A DNA stretch of 40,183 nt from Streptomyces antimicrobicus (GTDB lineage Bacteria > Actinomycetota > Actinomycetes > Streptomycetales > Streptomycetaceae). Below are positions 29,795 through 37,808 of the stretch, piece by piece. Position 1 is the first letter of the stretch, and the number at the start of each line of letters is the position of its first letter. A program made the position numbers and the translations under genes. The notes beneath the pieces are model-generated. The model was not told the DNA's origin. It saw only the letters and a program-made list of their open reading frames with translations, and made no database searches. The stretch is from NCBI RefSeq assembly GCF_020532625.1, contig NZ_JAJAUY010000048.1, positions 1-40,183 of the forward strand, given 5' to 3'.

Positions 29795-30901
29795 ATGGCC
29801 AGCGCACCACGTCCGCGCACCACCACCCGCGACCCCGAAGAGCTCGGCCGGCGCCTCGCCGCGTGGCTGCGCAGGCGGCTGCCCGGCGCCGAGGTCACCG
29901 GCGTACGGGTGCCCGGCTCCAACGGGATGTCCAGCGAGACCCTGCTCTTCGACATCGAGCACCCCGACACCCCGCTGCGCTCCTGCGCCCTGCGGCTGGC
30001 CGCGGACCCGGCCGCGTACACCGTCTTCCCCTCCTACGACATGCCCCGCCAGCACCGGGTGATGGACCTGGTCGCCCGGCACACCGACGTGCCCGTGCCG
30101 CGCGTGCAGTGGCTGGAGGAGGACCCCGCCCCGCTCGGCGCGCCCTTCTTCGTGATGGCCCGCGCCGAGGGCCGGGTCCCGCCCGACGTGATGCCGTACA
30201 CCTACGAGGGCAACTGGCTGCACGCGGCCACCGACGCCGAGCGGGCCGTGCTCCAGGAGGAGAGCATCGCCCTGCTCGCCCGGCTGCACGACCAGTTCCC
30301 CGCGAAGGAGGCCGAGTTCCTGCTGCCCGAGGGCACCGGCAGCCCGCTGCGCCGCCACGTCGACGCCCAACGCGCCTATTACGCCTGGGTGGTGCGCGAC
30401 CTCGCGCCGTCCCCGCTGCTGGAGCGGGCCTTCGACCGGCTGGAGGAGCTCTGGCCCGCCGACGAGGGCGAACCGGTCCTCACCTGGGGCGACGCCCGCA
30501 TCGGCAACGTGGTCTACGAGCCCGACGGCTTCCGGCCGGTGGCGGTCCTGGACTGGGAGATGGCCGGCTACGCCCCGCGCGAGGTGGACCTCGGCTGGAC
30601 CGTGTACCTGCACCGCTTCTTCCAGGACCTCACCGTCGGCTTCGGACAGCCCGGCCTGCCGGACTTCCTGCGCCGCGAGGACCTGGAGCGCCGGTACGCC
30701 GAACTGACCGGGCACACCCCGCGCGACATGGAGTTCCACACCCTGTACGCGGCCCTGCGCCACGGCATCGTGATGCTGCGGATCGCCTACCGGCAGGCGT
30801 ACTTCGGCGAGGTGGAGATCCCGGCGGCCGCCGAGGACGTCGACGGCCTGATCCTGCACCACGCCGGCCTCGCCGCCATGGTGCAGGGCACCTACTGGTG
30901 A
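29795..30901 (+). CDS. APH-like phosphotransferase (ACAD10/11 N-domain type)
   Basis: A 368-residue kinase-fold protein of the phosphotransferase (APH/choline kinase) family. The catalytic loop reads TWGDARIGNV: Asp233 and Asn238 match the HGDxxxxN Brenner motif, but the usual His is Trp. The metal-binding Asp253 follows in LDWEMAGYAPREVDLGW. The N-lobe has VPGSNGMSSETLLFDIE in the nucleotide-binding position. The WGD form is known in the subgroup related to the N-terminal domain of ACAD10/11, where a hydroxyacyl-CoA is phosphorylated. The partner gene and the nearby acyl-CoA dehydrogenase support an acyl or lipid substrate rather than an aminoglycoside. CAGGGGG precedes the ATG. Confidence 0.83.
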   Translation: MASAPRPRTTTRDPEELGRRLAAWLRRRLPGAEVTGVRVPGSNGMSSETLLFDIEHPDTPLRSCALRLAADPAAYTVFPSYDMPRQHRVMDLVARHTDVPVPRVQWLEEDPAPLGAPFFVMARAEGRVPPDVMPYTYEGNWLHAATDAERAVLQEESIALLARLHDQFPAKEAEFLLPEGTGSPLRRHVDAQRAYYAWVVRDLAPSPLLERAFDRLEELWPADEGEPVLTWGDARIGNVVYEPDGFRPVAVLDWEMAGYAPREVDLGWTVYLHRFFQDLTVGFGQPGLPDFLRREDLERRYAELTGHTPRDMEFHTLYAALRHGIVMLRIAYRQAYFGEVEIPAAAEDVDGLILHHAGLAAMVQGTYW

Positions 30902-30929
30902 CGGCCGGACCGGCCGGCCGCCGGGCCGT
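30902..30929. terminator. candidate convergent terminator
   Basis: CGGCCGG (30902-30908) and CCGGCCG (30910-30916) form a 7-bp palindrome around one A. ACGGCC (30901-30906) may instead pair with GGCCGT (30924-30929). It lies in the 27-bp gap between convergent genes. Evidence is modest in such GC-rich DNA. Confidence 0.35.
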
Positions 30930-31369
30930 CAGGCGGCCTGGACGTGCCGGCCGCGCAGCTGCGCACCGGGCCGCGGCGCCGGCGTGACCAGCCGCACCGG
31001 GCGCGAACCCGGACCGCCGACGTGCGAGAACGGCTGCGTCCGCCAGTCCAGACCCTGGGGGAGGGCCAGCACCACGGCCGGCTCCGCCTCGTCGGGTGCG
31101 ACGGCGGCCGCGGCGGGCAGGGCGTCGGCGGCGGGACGGCCGGTGCCGGCGCAGACCGTGAGCCCGAAGGGGTTCCACGGGGTCAGGCACAGCGCGTGCT
31201 GCGGCAGGAACTCCTCGTCCGCGAGGAGCGCGATCGACTGTCCGCAGTCGGGGCAGGTGGCGTGGTGCATCTCGAAGGAGTCGGCCTCTTCGAGGTAGTC
31301 GTCGTCCTCGGTGCCGAGGAGTTCGAGTGGCTCCGGTTCCGTACGACCGGCGCGCTTGGTGTTCTGCAT
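30929..31369 (-). CDS. hypothetical protein with CPDCG motif
   Basis: A 146-residue protein with an acidic N-terminal part (LLGTEDDDYLEEADSFEMHH), then ATCPDCGQSIALLADEEFLPQHALCLTPWNPFGLTVC, and a Pro/Arg-rich C-terminal tail. CPDCG plus later Cys residues could bind a zinc ion, but this is not shown. No known domain is recognised beyond that. GGGGGAG stands upstream of the ATG. It is divergent from the Lrp-type regulator, separated by 211 bp, in which CCGTGGCG occurs twice (31437-31444, 31469-31476). It could be a target of that regulator (inference). Confidence 0.65.
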   Translation of the reverse strand: MQNTKRAGRTEPEPLELLGTEDDDYLEEADSFEMHHATCPDCGQSIALLADEEFLPQHALCLTPWNPFGLTVCAGTGRPAADALPAAAAVAPDEAEPAVVLALPQGLDWRTQPFSHVGGPGSRPVRLVTPAPRPGAQLRGRHVQAA

Positions 31370-31580
31370 GGATGTACTCCCCCTTGGGTGGGCCGGGCGG
31401 GCTTGTTCCTAGGGCCTCGGCCACACCAAGCACTTCCCGTGGCGCGGCACGAGTAACCACAACACACCGTGGCGTACGACTCCATACCCCTGTGGCTTTG
31501 GTCACATGCCTGCCGCAGGTGCCGCCCGGCGGTGAGACGGTACTGGGCCCAGGCCGTCCGGGGGCTTAAGTTGAGCGGCT

Positions 31581-32030
31581 ATGAGCGCAATGGAGGAGCT
31601 GGACCGCCAGATCGTGGAGCTGCTCGTGCGGGACGGCCGCATGAGCTACACGGATCTGGGCAAGGCCACGGGACTGTCGACGTCGGCGGTCCACCAGCGG
31701 GTACGCCGGCTGGAGCAGCGGGGGGTGATCCGCGGCTACGCGGCCGTGGTCGACCCGGAGGCCGTCGGGCTGCCCCTGACCGCCTTCATCTCGGTGAAGC
31801 CGTTCGACCCCAGCGACCCCGACGACATCGCCGAGCGGCTCGCGGGCGTCCCCGAGATCGAGGCCTGCCACAGCGTCGCCGGGGACGAGAACTACATCCT
31901 CAAGGTCCGGGTGGCCGCGCCCCTGGAACTGGAGGACCTGCTCGGCCGCATCCGCGCCCTGGCCCACGTCTCGACCCGCACCACGGTGGTGCTGTCCACC
32001 CCCTACGAGGCCCGTCCCCCCAAGATCTGA
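31581..32030 (+). CDS. Lrp/AsnC family transcriptional regulator
   Basis: A 149-residue regulator. The N-terminal winged HTH (LDRQIVELLVRDGRMSYTDL to QRVRRLEQRGVIRGYAAVVD) is followed by the RAM ligand-binding domain (AFISVKPFDPSDPDDIAERL, EACHSVAGDENYILKVRV). Such proteins bind amino acids and form octamers. The gene is 90 bp upstream of the YtcJ-like amidohydrolase on the same strand and divergent from a hypothetical protein; either or both may be targets. An internal ATG three codons later is an alternative start. The DavAB-like genes are 30 kb away, so a link to their CGCAAC boxes is only a possibility. Confidence 0.9.
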   Translation: MSAMEELDRQIVELLVRDGRMSYTDLGKATGLSTSAVHQRVRRLEQRGVIRGYAAVVDPEAVGLPLTAFISVKPFDPSDPDDIAERLAGVPEIEACHSVAGDENYILKVRVAAPLELEDLLGRIRALAHVSTRTTVVLSTPYEARPPKI

Positions 32031-32120
32031 CCGGCCGTCGCCGCCGCACCCGCGGGCCCCGCGGTCGCCGCGCCGGGCCCCCGCGCGGGCGCCGGCGCCG
32101 CAGGGGGGAGACTGGTCCCC

Positions 32121-33782
32121 ATGACCGAGCACACCCCCCAGCACGACCCCCTCGCGGCCACCGCCGCCCGCTCCGCCCAGGCGCCGCAGCGCACCGTGCT
32201 GCTGCGCGGCGGGGACGTCCACAGCCCCGCCGACCCGTTCGCCACCGCGATGGTCGTCGAGCGCGGGCACATCGCCTGGGTCGGGTCCGAGGGCGCCGCC
32301 GACGCCTTCGCCGCGGGCGTGGACGAGGTGGTCGACCTCGACGGCGCGCTCGTCACCCCCGCGTTCACCGACGCCCACGTGCACACCACCTCCGCCGGGC
32401 TCGCGCTGACCGGGCTGGACCTGACCGGGGCCCGCTCGCTCGCCGAGGCGCTGGAGCTCGTACGCGCCCACGCGGGCCGGGAGCCCACGGACCGGGTGCT
32501 GCTCGGCCACGGCTGGGACGCGTCCCGCTGGCCCGAGCGGCGCGCCCCGCGGCGCGCGGAACTCGACGAGGCGGCCGGCGGCCGGCCGCTGTACCTCAGC
32601 CGGATCGACGTGCACTCGGCCGTGGTGACCACCGCCCTGCTCGACCGGGTCCCCGGTATCCGCGCCGAGGACGGCTTCCACGACGGCGAGCCGCTGACCC
32701 GCGACGCCCACCACGCCGTACGGGCCGCCGCGTTCGCCGCCGTCACCCCCGCCCAGCGCCGCGACGCGCAGCGGGCCGCGCTGCGGCGGGCCGCCTCCCT
32801 GGGCATCGGCACCCTGCACGAGTGCGGCGGTCCGGACATCTCCTCGGCCGAGGACTTCGCCGCCCTGCTGGAGCTGGCCCGCGAGGAGGACGGCCCCCGG
32901 GTCTTCGGGTACTGGGCGGACCGTGACCTCGACCTCGCCCGTGAGCTCGGCGCGGTCGGCGCCGGCGGCGACCTGTTCGTCGACGGCGCCCTCGGCTCCC
33001 ACACCGCCTGCCTGCACGCCCCGTACCAGGACGCCGGCCACACCGGGACCGCGTACCTGACCGCCGAGGACGTCGCCGGCCATGTCGCCGCCTGCACCGA
33101 GGCGGGGCTCCAGGCCGGGTTCCACGCCATCGGCGACGCCGCCGTCGGCGCCGTGGTCGAGGGCGTGCGGGCGGCCGCCGAGAAGGTCGGCCTGGCCCGC
33201 GTCCGGGCCGCCCGGCACCGCGTCGAGCACGCCGAGATGATGACCCCGCAGACCATCGCCGCCTTCGCGGACCTGGGTCTGACCGCGTCCGTCCAGCCCG
33301 CCTTCGACGCCGCCTGGGGCGGCGAGGGCGGCATGTACGCGGACCGGCTGGGCGCCGAGCGGGCCCGGACGCTCAACCCGTTCGCGGCGCTGCTCAAGGC
33401 AGGTGTCCCGCTGGCCTTCGGCTCCGACGCCCCGGTCACCCCGCTCGACCCGTGGGGCACGGTCCGGGCGGCCGCGTTCCACCGCACGCCCGAGCACCGC
33501 ATCTCCGTCCGCGCCGCCTTCACCGCCCACACCCGCGGCGGCTGGCGGGCCCTGGGCCGCGACGACGCGGGCGTCCTGGTCCCCGGTGCCCCGGCCGACT
33601 ACGCGGTCTGGCGGACCTCGGAGCTGGTGGTCCAGGCCCCCGACGACCGGGTCGCCCGCTGGTCCACCGACCCGCGTTCGGGCACCCCGGGACTGCCCGA
33701 CCTGACCCCCGGCGTGGAGCTGCCGGTGTGCCTGGCGACGGTCGTCGGCGGGCGGGAGGTATTCGTACGGCCACAGGGGTGA
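32121..33782 (+). CDS. YtcJ-like metal-dependent amidohydrolase
   Basis: A 553-residue amidohydrolase of the YtcJ/amidohydrolase-3 group. The metal motif DAHVH (Asp84, His86, His88) is preceded by the typical VVDLDGALVTPAFT beta sandwich strand. Further metal or catalytic sites appear in HAIGDAAVGAVVEGV, RHRVEHAEMM and AFGSDAPVTPLDPW. No signal peptide is seen, so the enzyme is cytoplasmic. Family members hydrolyse amides or formamides, and the substrate here is unknown. GGGGGGAG lies upstream of the ATG. It may be cotranscribed with, or regulated by, the preceding Lrp-type gene. A hairpin terminator follows 200 bp downstream. Confidence 0.88.
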   Translation: MTEHTPQHDPLAATAARSAQAPQRTVLLRGGDVHSPADPFATAMVVERGHIAWVGSEGAADAFAAGVDEVVDLDGALVTPAFTDAHVHTTSAGLALTGLDLTGARSLAEALELVRAHAGREPTDRVLLGHGWDASRWPERRAPRRAELDEAAGGRPLYLSRIDVHSAVVTTALLDRVPGIRAEDGFHDGEPLTRDAHHAVRAAAFAAVTPAQRRDAQRAALRRAASLGIGTLHECGGPDISSAEDFAALLELAREEDGPRVFGYWADRDLDLARELGAVGAGGDLFVDGALGSHTACLHAPYQDAGHTGTAYLTAEDVAGHVAACTEAGLQAGFHAIGDAAVGAVVEGVRAAAEKVGLARVRAARHRVEHAEMMTPQTIAAFADLGLTASVQPAFDAAWGGEGGMYADRLGAERARTLNPFAALLKAGVPLAFGSDAPVTPLDPWGTVRAAAFHRTPEHRISVRAAFTAHTRGGWRALGRDDAGVLVPGAPADYAVWRTSELVVQAPDDRVARWSTDPRSGTPGLPDLTPGVELPVCLATVVGGREVFVRPQG

Positions 33783-34103
33783 TCCGGCGGTCCTCGGCTC
33801 GGTGCGGGCGGCCGGACCCGGATAGGTTCGGCCGGGTCCACCACCGGACGTCCGTACCGGGCGGATCCGTCCCGTCCGCGCGCCCGCGCCCGCGGGGCGA
33901 GGGAAGGTTTCCCCCTGCGGGCGGGTGGCCCCGCGGCGGGGCCCGGCGGTCCAGTAGACAACGGCCACGACGGCCCGCGGCCAGCGGGAGCGGGGCCGGC
34001 CCGAAGGACCGCCGGCCCCGACCCGCTGTCGCCGATGTCATAAAATCCTGCTTGCCTGATCAGCTCGATCGAGCGCTGAGTCGCGACGCGCGAAGGGGAA
34101 TCT
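33783..34103 (+). other. intergenic region with hairpin terminator and ppm1 leader
   Basis: No gene is seen in 33783-34103. CAGCGGG (33982-33988) pairs with CCCGCTG (34022-34028), and inside it CGGGGCCGGC (33991-34000) pairs with GCCGGCCCCG (34011-34020) around a 10-base loop: a 17-bp stem that probably terminates the amidohydrolase transcript. The AT-rich TCATAAAATCC just after it (TAAAAT at 34041-34046) is the best -10 candidate for ppm1, but no -35 is recognisable. Confidence 0.6.
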
Positions 34104-34871
34104 GTGAGCAACGGCGGTGAGCGGCGCCACGGGCCGCTCGGTACGGCCCTGGTGATCATTCCGACCTACAACGAGGCGGAGAACATCGGGCCGATCGTCG
34201 CCCGGGTGCGCAAGTCGGTCCCCGAGGCGCACGTCCTGGTCGCGGACGACAACAGCCCCGACGGCACGGGCAAGCTCGCCGACGAACTGGCGGCCTCCGA
34301 CGACCACGTCCACGTCCTGCACCGCAAGGGCAAGGAGGGCCTGGGCGCCGCCTACCTGGCCGGCTTCGCCTGGGGCCTGGAGCGCGGTTACGGCGTCCTG
34401 GTCGAGATGGACGCCGACGGCTCGCACCAGCCGGAGGAGCTGCCGCGGCTGCTGACCGCGCTGGGCGGCGCCGACCTGGTGCTCGGCTCCCGCTGGGTGC
34501 CCGGCGGCCGGGTGGTGAACTGGCCCAAGTCCCGCGAGTTCCTCTCGCGCGGCGGCTCCACGTACTCCCGGCTGATGCTCGGCGTGCCGATCCGCGACGT
34601 CACCGGCGGCTACCGCGCCTTCCGCCGCGAGACCCTGGAGGGCCTGGGCCTGGACGAGGTGGCCTCGGCCGGGTACTGCTTCCAGGTCGACCTGGCCCGG
34701 CGGGCGGTGGCCAAGGGCTTCCACGTGGTCGAGGTGCCCATCACGTTCGTGGAGCGCGAGTTCGGCGACAGCAAGATGAGCCGGGACATCGTGGTCGAGG
34801 CGCTGTGGCGGGTGACCCAGTGGGGCCTGGCCGCGCGTGCCGCCAAGCTGACCGGGCGGCGCGGCGCCTGA
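34104..34871 (+). CDS. ppm1: polyprenol monophosphomannose synthase
   Basis: A 255-residue GT2 glycosyltransferase that moves mannose from GDP-mannose to polyprenyl phosphate, giving the donor for protein O-mannosylation and lipid-linked glycans at the cytoplasmic face. Motifs are VIIPTYNEAENIGPIV, VLVADDNSPDGTG, the metal-binding VEMDADGSHQPEEL (DAD), LGSRWVPGG and VTGGYRAFRRETL, ending with FVEREFGDSKMSRDIV. The separate acyltransferase/membrane domain found fused in mycobacterial Ppm1 is absent, as in Streptomyces. In S. coelicolor this gene is needed for phiC31 phage receptor glycosylation. The GTG start follows GAAGGGG. Confidence 0.93.
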   Translation: MSNGGERRHGPLGTALVIIPTYNEAENIGPIVARVRKSVPEAHVLVADDNSPDGTGKLADELAASDDHVHVLHRKGKEGLGAAYLAGFAWGLERGYGVLVEMDADGSHQPEELPRLLTALGGADLVLGSRWVPGGRVVNWPKSREFLSRGGSTYSRLMLGVPIRDVTGGYRAFRRETLEGLGLDEVASAGYCFQVDLARRAVAKGFHVVEVPITFVEREFGDSKMSRDIVVEALWRVTQWGLAARAAKLTGRRGA

Positions 34872-34984
34872 GGCCACCCGCCTGAGCCGCACCGGGTCCG
34901 CCCGGGGCGCGCGGGGGACCCCTAGGGGCGGTCCGGTACCTCCGGCTGAGGTCGCTTTTACCCCGGTCCAGGCACACTGGGGGT

Positions 34985-35575
34985 ATGACGACCGGCGTTC
35001 CCACTTCGACGGCCCCCCGGCGGCGCTCGCCCGCCCGTACCTTCACCCCCCTGGCCATCGCCGCGTGGCTGGTCCTGGAGATCTGGCTGCTCACCCTGGT
35101 CGCGGACGCGGCCGGCGCGCCCGCCGTGGCCGCGCTGCTGCTCGGCGGCGTGGTGCTCGGCGCGGTGGTGATCAAGCGGGCCGGGCGGCGGGCCTTCGGC
35201 CGCATGACCCGGGCGTTCCAGGAGGCCCAGGCGGGCCGGGCCCCGGCCACCGGACCGGGGTCGGGCAAGGGCTCCGGCAACGGCACGACCATGCTGGCCG
35301 GCCTGCTGCTGATGGTGCCGGGGCTGCTGTCGGACCTGGCCGGGCTGCTCCTGCTGGTGCCGCCCGTCCGGTCCTGGGTCGCGCGCCGCACCGAACGCGC
35401 CGTGGAGCGCCGGATCGCCGGAGCGGCCCCCGGCACCTTCGGCAACGCCTTCCAGCAGGCCCGCATCCACCACCCCGACGGCATGGTCGTGCCGGGCGAG
35501 GTCGTCCGTGAGGACGGCGCCGGCCGGCAGGGCGGCCCGGGCCCGCAGTCGTACCGCCCGCCGCTGGCGCCCTGA
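34985..35575 (+). CDS. fxsA: FxsA family membrane protein
   Basis: A 196-residue inner-membrane protein. Hydrophobic helices are near residues 22-40 and 45-60, with a pair near 97-125 (TTMLAGLLLMVPGLLSDLAG then LLLLVPPVRSWV). The MVPGLLSDLAGLLLLVPPVR segment is the signature of FxsA, which in E. coli relieves phage T7 exclusion by F plasmids when overproduced; its normal role is unknown. A Gly/Ser-rich loop and a hydrophilic tail follow. The ATG at 34985 has GGGGG placed unusually close. It is the partner of ppm1 in synteny and is followed by three 29-bp repeats and a strong terminator. Confidence 0.9.
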   Translation: MTTGVPTSTAPRRRSPARTFTPLAIAAWLVLEIWLLTLVADAAGAPAVAALLLGGVVLGAVVIKRAGRRAFGRMTRAFQEAQAGRAPATGPGSGKGSGNGTTMLAGLLLMVPGLLSDLAGLLLLVPPVRSWVARRTERAVERRIAGAAPGTFGNAFQQARIHHPDGMVVPGEVVREDGAGRQGGPGPQSYRPPLAP

Positions 35576-35585
35576 CGAGACCACG

Positions 35586-35672
35586 CCGGACCGGGCCCGG
35601 ACCACGAGCACGACCCGGTCCGGGCCCGGACCACGAGCACGACCCGGACCGGGCCCGGACCACGAGCACGAC
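35586..35672 (+). repeat. three 29-bp tandem repeats after fxsA
   Basis: Units 35586-35614, 35615-35643 and 35644-35672 are identical except for one A/T change in the middle unit. Each contains CCGG(A/T)CCGGGCCCGGACC; in the middle unit GGTCCGGGCCCGGACC is a perfect 16-bp palindrome. There are no spacers, so it is not a CRISPR array. The repeats abut the terminator at 35674. Confidence 0.9.
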
Positions 35673-35673
35673 A

Positions 35674-35718
35674 AGCCGAGGGGCCGTGTCACACGAGGTG
35701 TGACACGGCCCCTCGGCT
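35674..35718. terminator. 21-bp-stem bidirectional terminator between fxsA and rbpA
   Basis: Arms 35674-35694 and 35698-35718 are perfect 21-bp reverse complements around the loop GAG. It lies between the convergent fxsA and rbpA genes. There is no T-tract, as is common for Streptomyces terminators. Confidence 0.85.
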
Positions 35719-35743
35719 GTGCGGTGCGCGGTGCGCGCGGGAC

Positions 35744-36118
35744 TCAGGCCGACTTGCGGCTGTCCCGCGGATGCACCGCGATGTTCATGGCGCCGGACCG
35801 CAGGACCGCCAGCCGCTCGGCCAGGACCTCCTCCAGCTCCTCACGGGTACGCCGCTCCATCAGCATGTCCCAGTGCGTACGCGCGGGCTTGCTCTTCTTC
35901 TCCTCAGGCCCGTCGCCGTCCACCAGGAGTGCCTGGGCGCCGCACGCCTTGCACTCCCACTCCGGCGGAATCTCCGCCTCGACCGAGAACGGCATCTCAA
36001 ATCGATGTCCGTTCTGGCATGCGTACTCCACCGCCTGGCGCGGGGCCAGATCGATGCCGCGGTCCGTCTCGTAGCTGGTCACCACGAGGCGCGTGCCGCG
36101 GAGAGCTCGCTCACTCAT
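35744..36118 (-). CDS. rbpA: RNA polymerase-binding protein RbpA
   Basis: A 124-residue actinobacterial transcription factor that binds group 1 and some group 2 sigma factors and stabilises open complexes, promoting housekeeping transcription. Residues VTSYETDRG match the N-terminal tail, then comes the zinc-ribbon-like core with Cys34 and His38 in YACQNGHRFEMPF and Cys56/Cys59 in WECKACG. The basic linker EEKKSKPARTHWDMLMERR contacts DNA and precedes the sigma-interacting helices EELEEVLAERLAVLR. It is named from strong family recognition. GGGAGG lies eight bases before the ATG. A sigma-R consensus promoter is present upstream, consistent with its known induction by disulphide stress. Confidence 0.96.
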   Translation of the reverse strand: MSERALRGTRLVVTSYETDRGIDLAPRQAVEYACQNGHRFEMPFSVEAEIPPEWECKACGAQALLVDGDGPEEKKSKPARTHWDMLMERRTREELEEVLAERLAVLRSGAMNIAVHPRDSRKSA

Positions 36119-36179
36119 GAATCGTGCCTCCCGGGCTTGTCGCCCACAGGACAGGTGTCGCTGTCGTCGTCATCCGGTC

Positions 36180-36206
36180 AACGTCCGGTCGGCGGTATAG
36201 ATTCCC
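36180..36206 (-). promoter_or_regulatory. sigma-R promoter of rbpA
   Basis: On the minus strand GGGAAT (36206-36201), exactly 18 bases, then GTT (36182-36180). This is the sigma-R consensus GGAAT-N18-GTT, about 60 bases upstream of the rbpA start. It agrees with published sigma-R control of rbpA in S. coelicolor. Confidence 0.85.
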
Positions 36207-36269
36207 GCTTCCGCTCATGCGTCGCCCGTCGTGCCGCCCCTTGTTGTACCCACCAATGCCCGTTTTGTC

Positions 36270-36287
36270 ACATCTGGCAGCAGATGT
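36270..36287. promoter_or_regulatory. ACATCTG inverted repeat upstream of rbpA
   Basis: ACATCTG (36270-36276) and CAGATGT (36281-36287) form a perfect 7-bp inverted repeat with the spacer GCAG, flanked by GTCAC on either side in direct orientation. It lies between the end of the MFS gene and the rbpA promoter, both on the minus strand. It may be a weak terminator for the MFS gene or an operator. Confidence 0.45.
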
Positions 36288-36373
36288 CACCCAACGTCTT
36301 CACTTCTTCAACACGCAGTAACGGTCCGCCTGGCAGGCCAAAGGCGTACACTACCGGCCGTTTGCTTCGACGT

Positions 36374-37744
36374 CTAAATCCGTTCGGGGACCGGATTGCC
36401 CGCCGCCTCCACCGCCCGCCGTACGGGCACCCGTGCGAGCAGGACGAACCCCAGCGCGAAGAAGACCACCAGCGAGATGATCGCGTCCCGGTAGCTGCCC
36501 GTGACCTGGTACGTCAGGCCGAAGACGAGCGGTCCGATCCAGGAGACGCCGCGGTCGCTGATCTCGTACGCCGAGAAGTACTCGGCCTCCTTCCCGCGCG
36601 GCACCAGGTGCGAGAACAGCGAGCGCGACAGCGCCTGGCTGCCGCCCAGCACCAGTCCGATCATCGCCGCGAGGGCGAAGAACCACACCGGGGTGCGGGC
36701 GGGCAGGAAGTATCCGGCCGCCAGCGTCAGCGCCCAGGCGGCCAGCGAGCCCAGGATGGTCCGCTTGGCGCCGTACGTCAGCGCCAGCCGGCCCATCCCC
36801 AGCGCGCCCGCCACCGCCAGCACCTGCACCAGCAGCACCGCCACGATCAACGTGGACTGCTCCAGCTGGAGCTCCTCCGCGCCGTAGAGCGAGGCCTGCG
36901 AGATCACCGTCTGGATGCCGTCGTTGTAGACGAGGTAGGCCAGCAGGAACGCCAGCGTCAGCGGGTGCTTGCGCATGTCGCGCAGCGTGGCCAGCAGCTG
37001 CTTCCAGCCACTGCCCACCGGCGCCGCTCCTGCCACCCGCACCGCGGCCCGGTCCCGCAGCGCGCGCAGCGGGACGATCGCGAACGCGCCCCACCACAGC
37101 CCCGCCGAGGCCAGGCAGATCCGCACCGCCGTGCCCTCGGAGATGCCGAACGACTCGTGGCCCTGGAAGAGCACCAGGTTCAGCACCAGCACCAGGGCGC
37201 CGGAGGTGTACCCGAAGGCCCAGCCGCGCGAGGAGACCGTGTCCCGCTCGTCCGGCGTGGCGATCTGCGGCAGGTAGGCGTTGTACAGGACCATCGCCAG
37301 CGACTGGGCGGCATTGGCCACGATCAGCAGCAGCCCGCCCAGCAGGTAGCGCTCGCCGGCCAGGAAGAACATCGCGGCCGTGGCCCCCGCCCCGGTGTAC
37401 GCGGCCGCCGCCAGCAGCGGCTTCTTGCGGCCGGTCCGGTCGGCCACCGCGCCCACCAGGGGCATCAGCAGCACCGCCACGATCACCGACACCGAGACCG
37501 TGTACGCGAAGTAGGACCCCGCCCGGACCGGTATGCCCAGCGGGTGCACGTAGCCCTCGGCGTCCGCGGCGGCCTTGGCCACGGAGGTCAGGTACGGGCC
37601 GAGGAACACCGTCAGCACGCTGGTCGAGTACACCGAGCAGGCGAAGTCGTAGAAGTACCAGCCGCGCTGCTGCTGCTTGCGCGCGGCCGGGTCCGGCTCA
37701 CCCGCCCAACCGGATTCCGCCTCGTCGGCGGTCTGTGCACTCAC
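36374..37744 (-). CDS. UMF1/Atg22-like MFS transporter
   Basis: A 456-residue MFS protein with 12 hydrophobic segments and the UMF1 (Atg22-like) N-terminus QRGWYFYDFACSVYSTSVLTVFLGPYL. Other group traits are the long periplasmic loop (AEGYVHPLGIPVRAGSYFAYTV), GAVADRTGRKKPLL after helix 2, and LGGSQALSRSLFSHLVPRGKEAEYFSAYEIS in the second half. The eukaryotic relative effluxes amino acids from vacuoles, but the bacterial substrate is unknown. The GTG start is preceded by GAGGGGG. It is downstream of the phosphodiesterase gene in the reverse direction (65 bp), so the two could be cotranscribed. Confidence 0.88.
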   Translation of the reverse strand: MSAQTADEAESGWAGEPDPAARKQQQRGWYFYDFACSVYSTSVLTVFLGPYLTSVAKAAADAEGYVHPLGIPVRAGSYFAYTVSVSVIVAVLLMPLVGAVADRTGRKKPLLAAAAYTGAGATAAMFFLAGERYLLGGLLLIVANAAQSLAMVLYNAYLPQIATPDERDTVSSRGWAFGYTSGALVLVLNLVLFQGHESFGISEGTAVRICLASAGLWWGAFAIVPLRALRDRAAVRVAGAAPVGSGWKQLLATLRDMRKHPLTLAFLLAYLVYNDGIQTVISQASLYGAEELQLEQSTLIVAVLLVQVLAVAGALGMGRLALTYGAKRTILGSLAAWALTLAAGYFLPARTPVWFFALAAMIGLVLGGSQALSRSLFSHLVPRGKEAEYFSAYEISDRGVSWIGPLVFGLTYQVTGSYRDAIISLVVFFALGFVLLARVPVRRAVEAAGNPVPERI

Positions 37745-37808
37745 CGGTGCCCCCTCGCTGCTCCCCGTAGGCCCGGCAGTCCGGCCCGCGCGCGGGCCCG
37801 TCAGGCGG

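Noticed and set aside
29795..30901. Aminoglycoside resistance gene
   Set aside because: Only the kinase fold is shared. The WGD catalytic loop and the acyl-metabolism neighbourhood fit the ACAD10/11-type subgroup.
35586..35672. CRISPR-like array of 29-bp repeats
   Set aside because: The repeats are directly adjacent with no spacers, and no cas genes are present.
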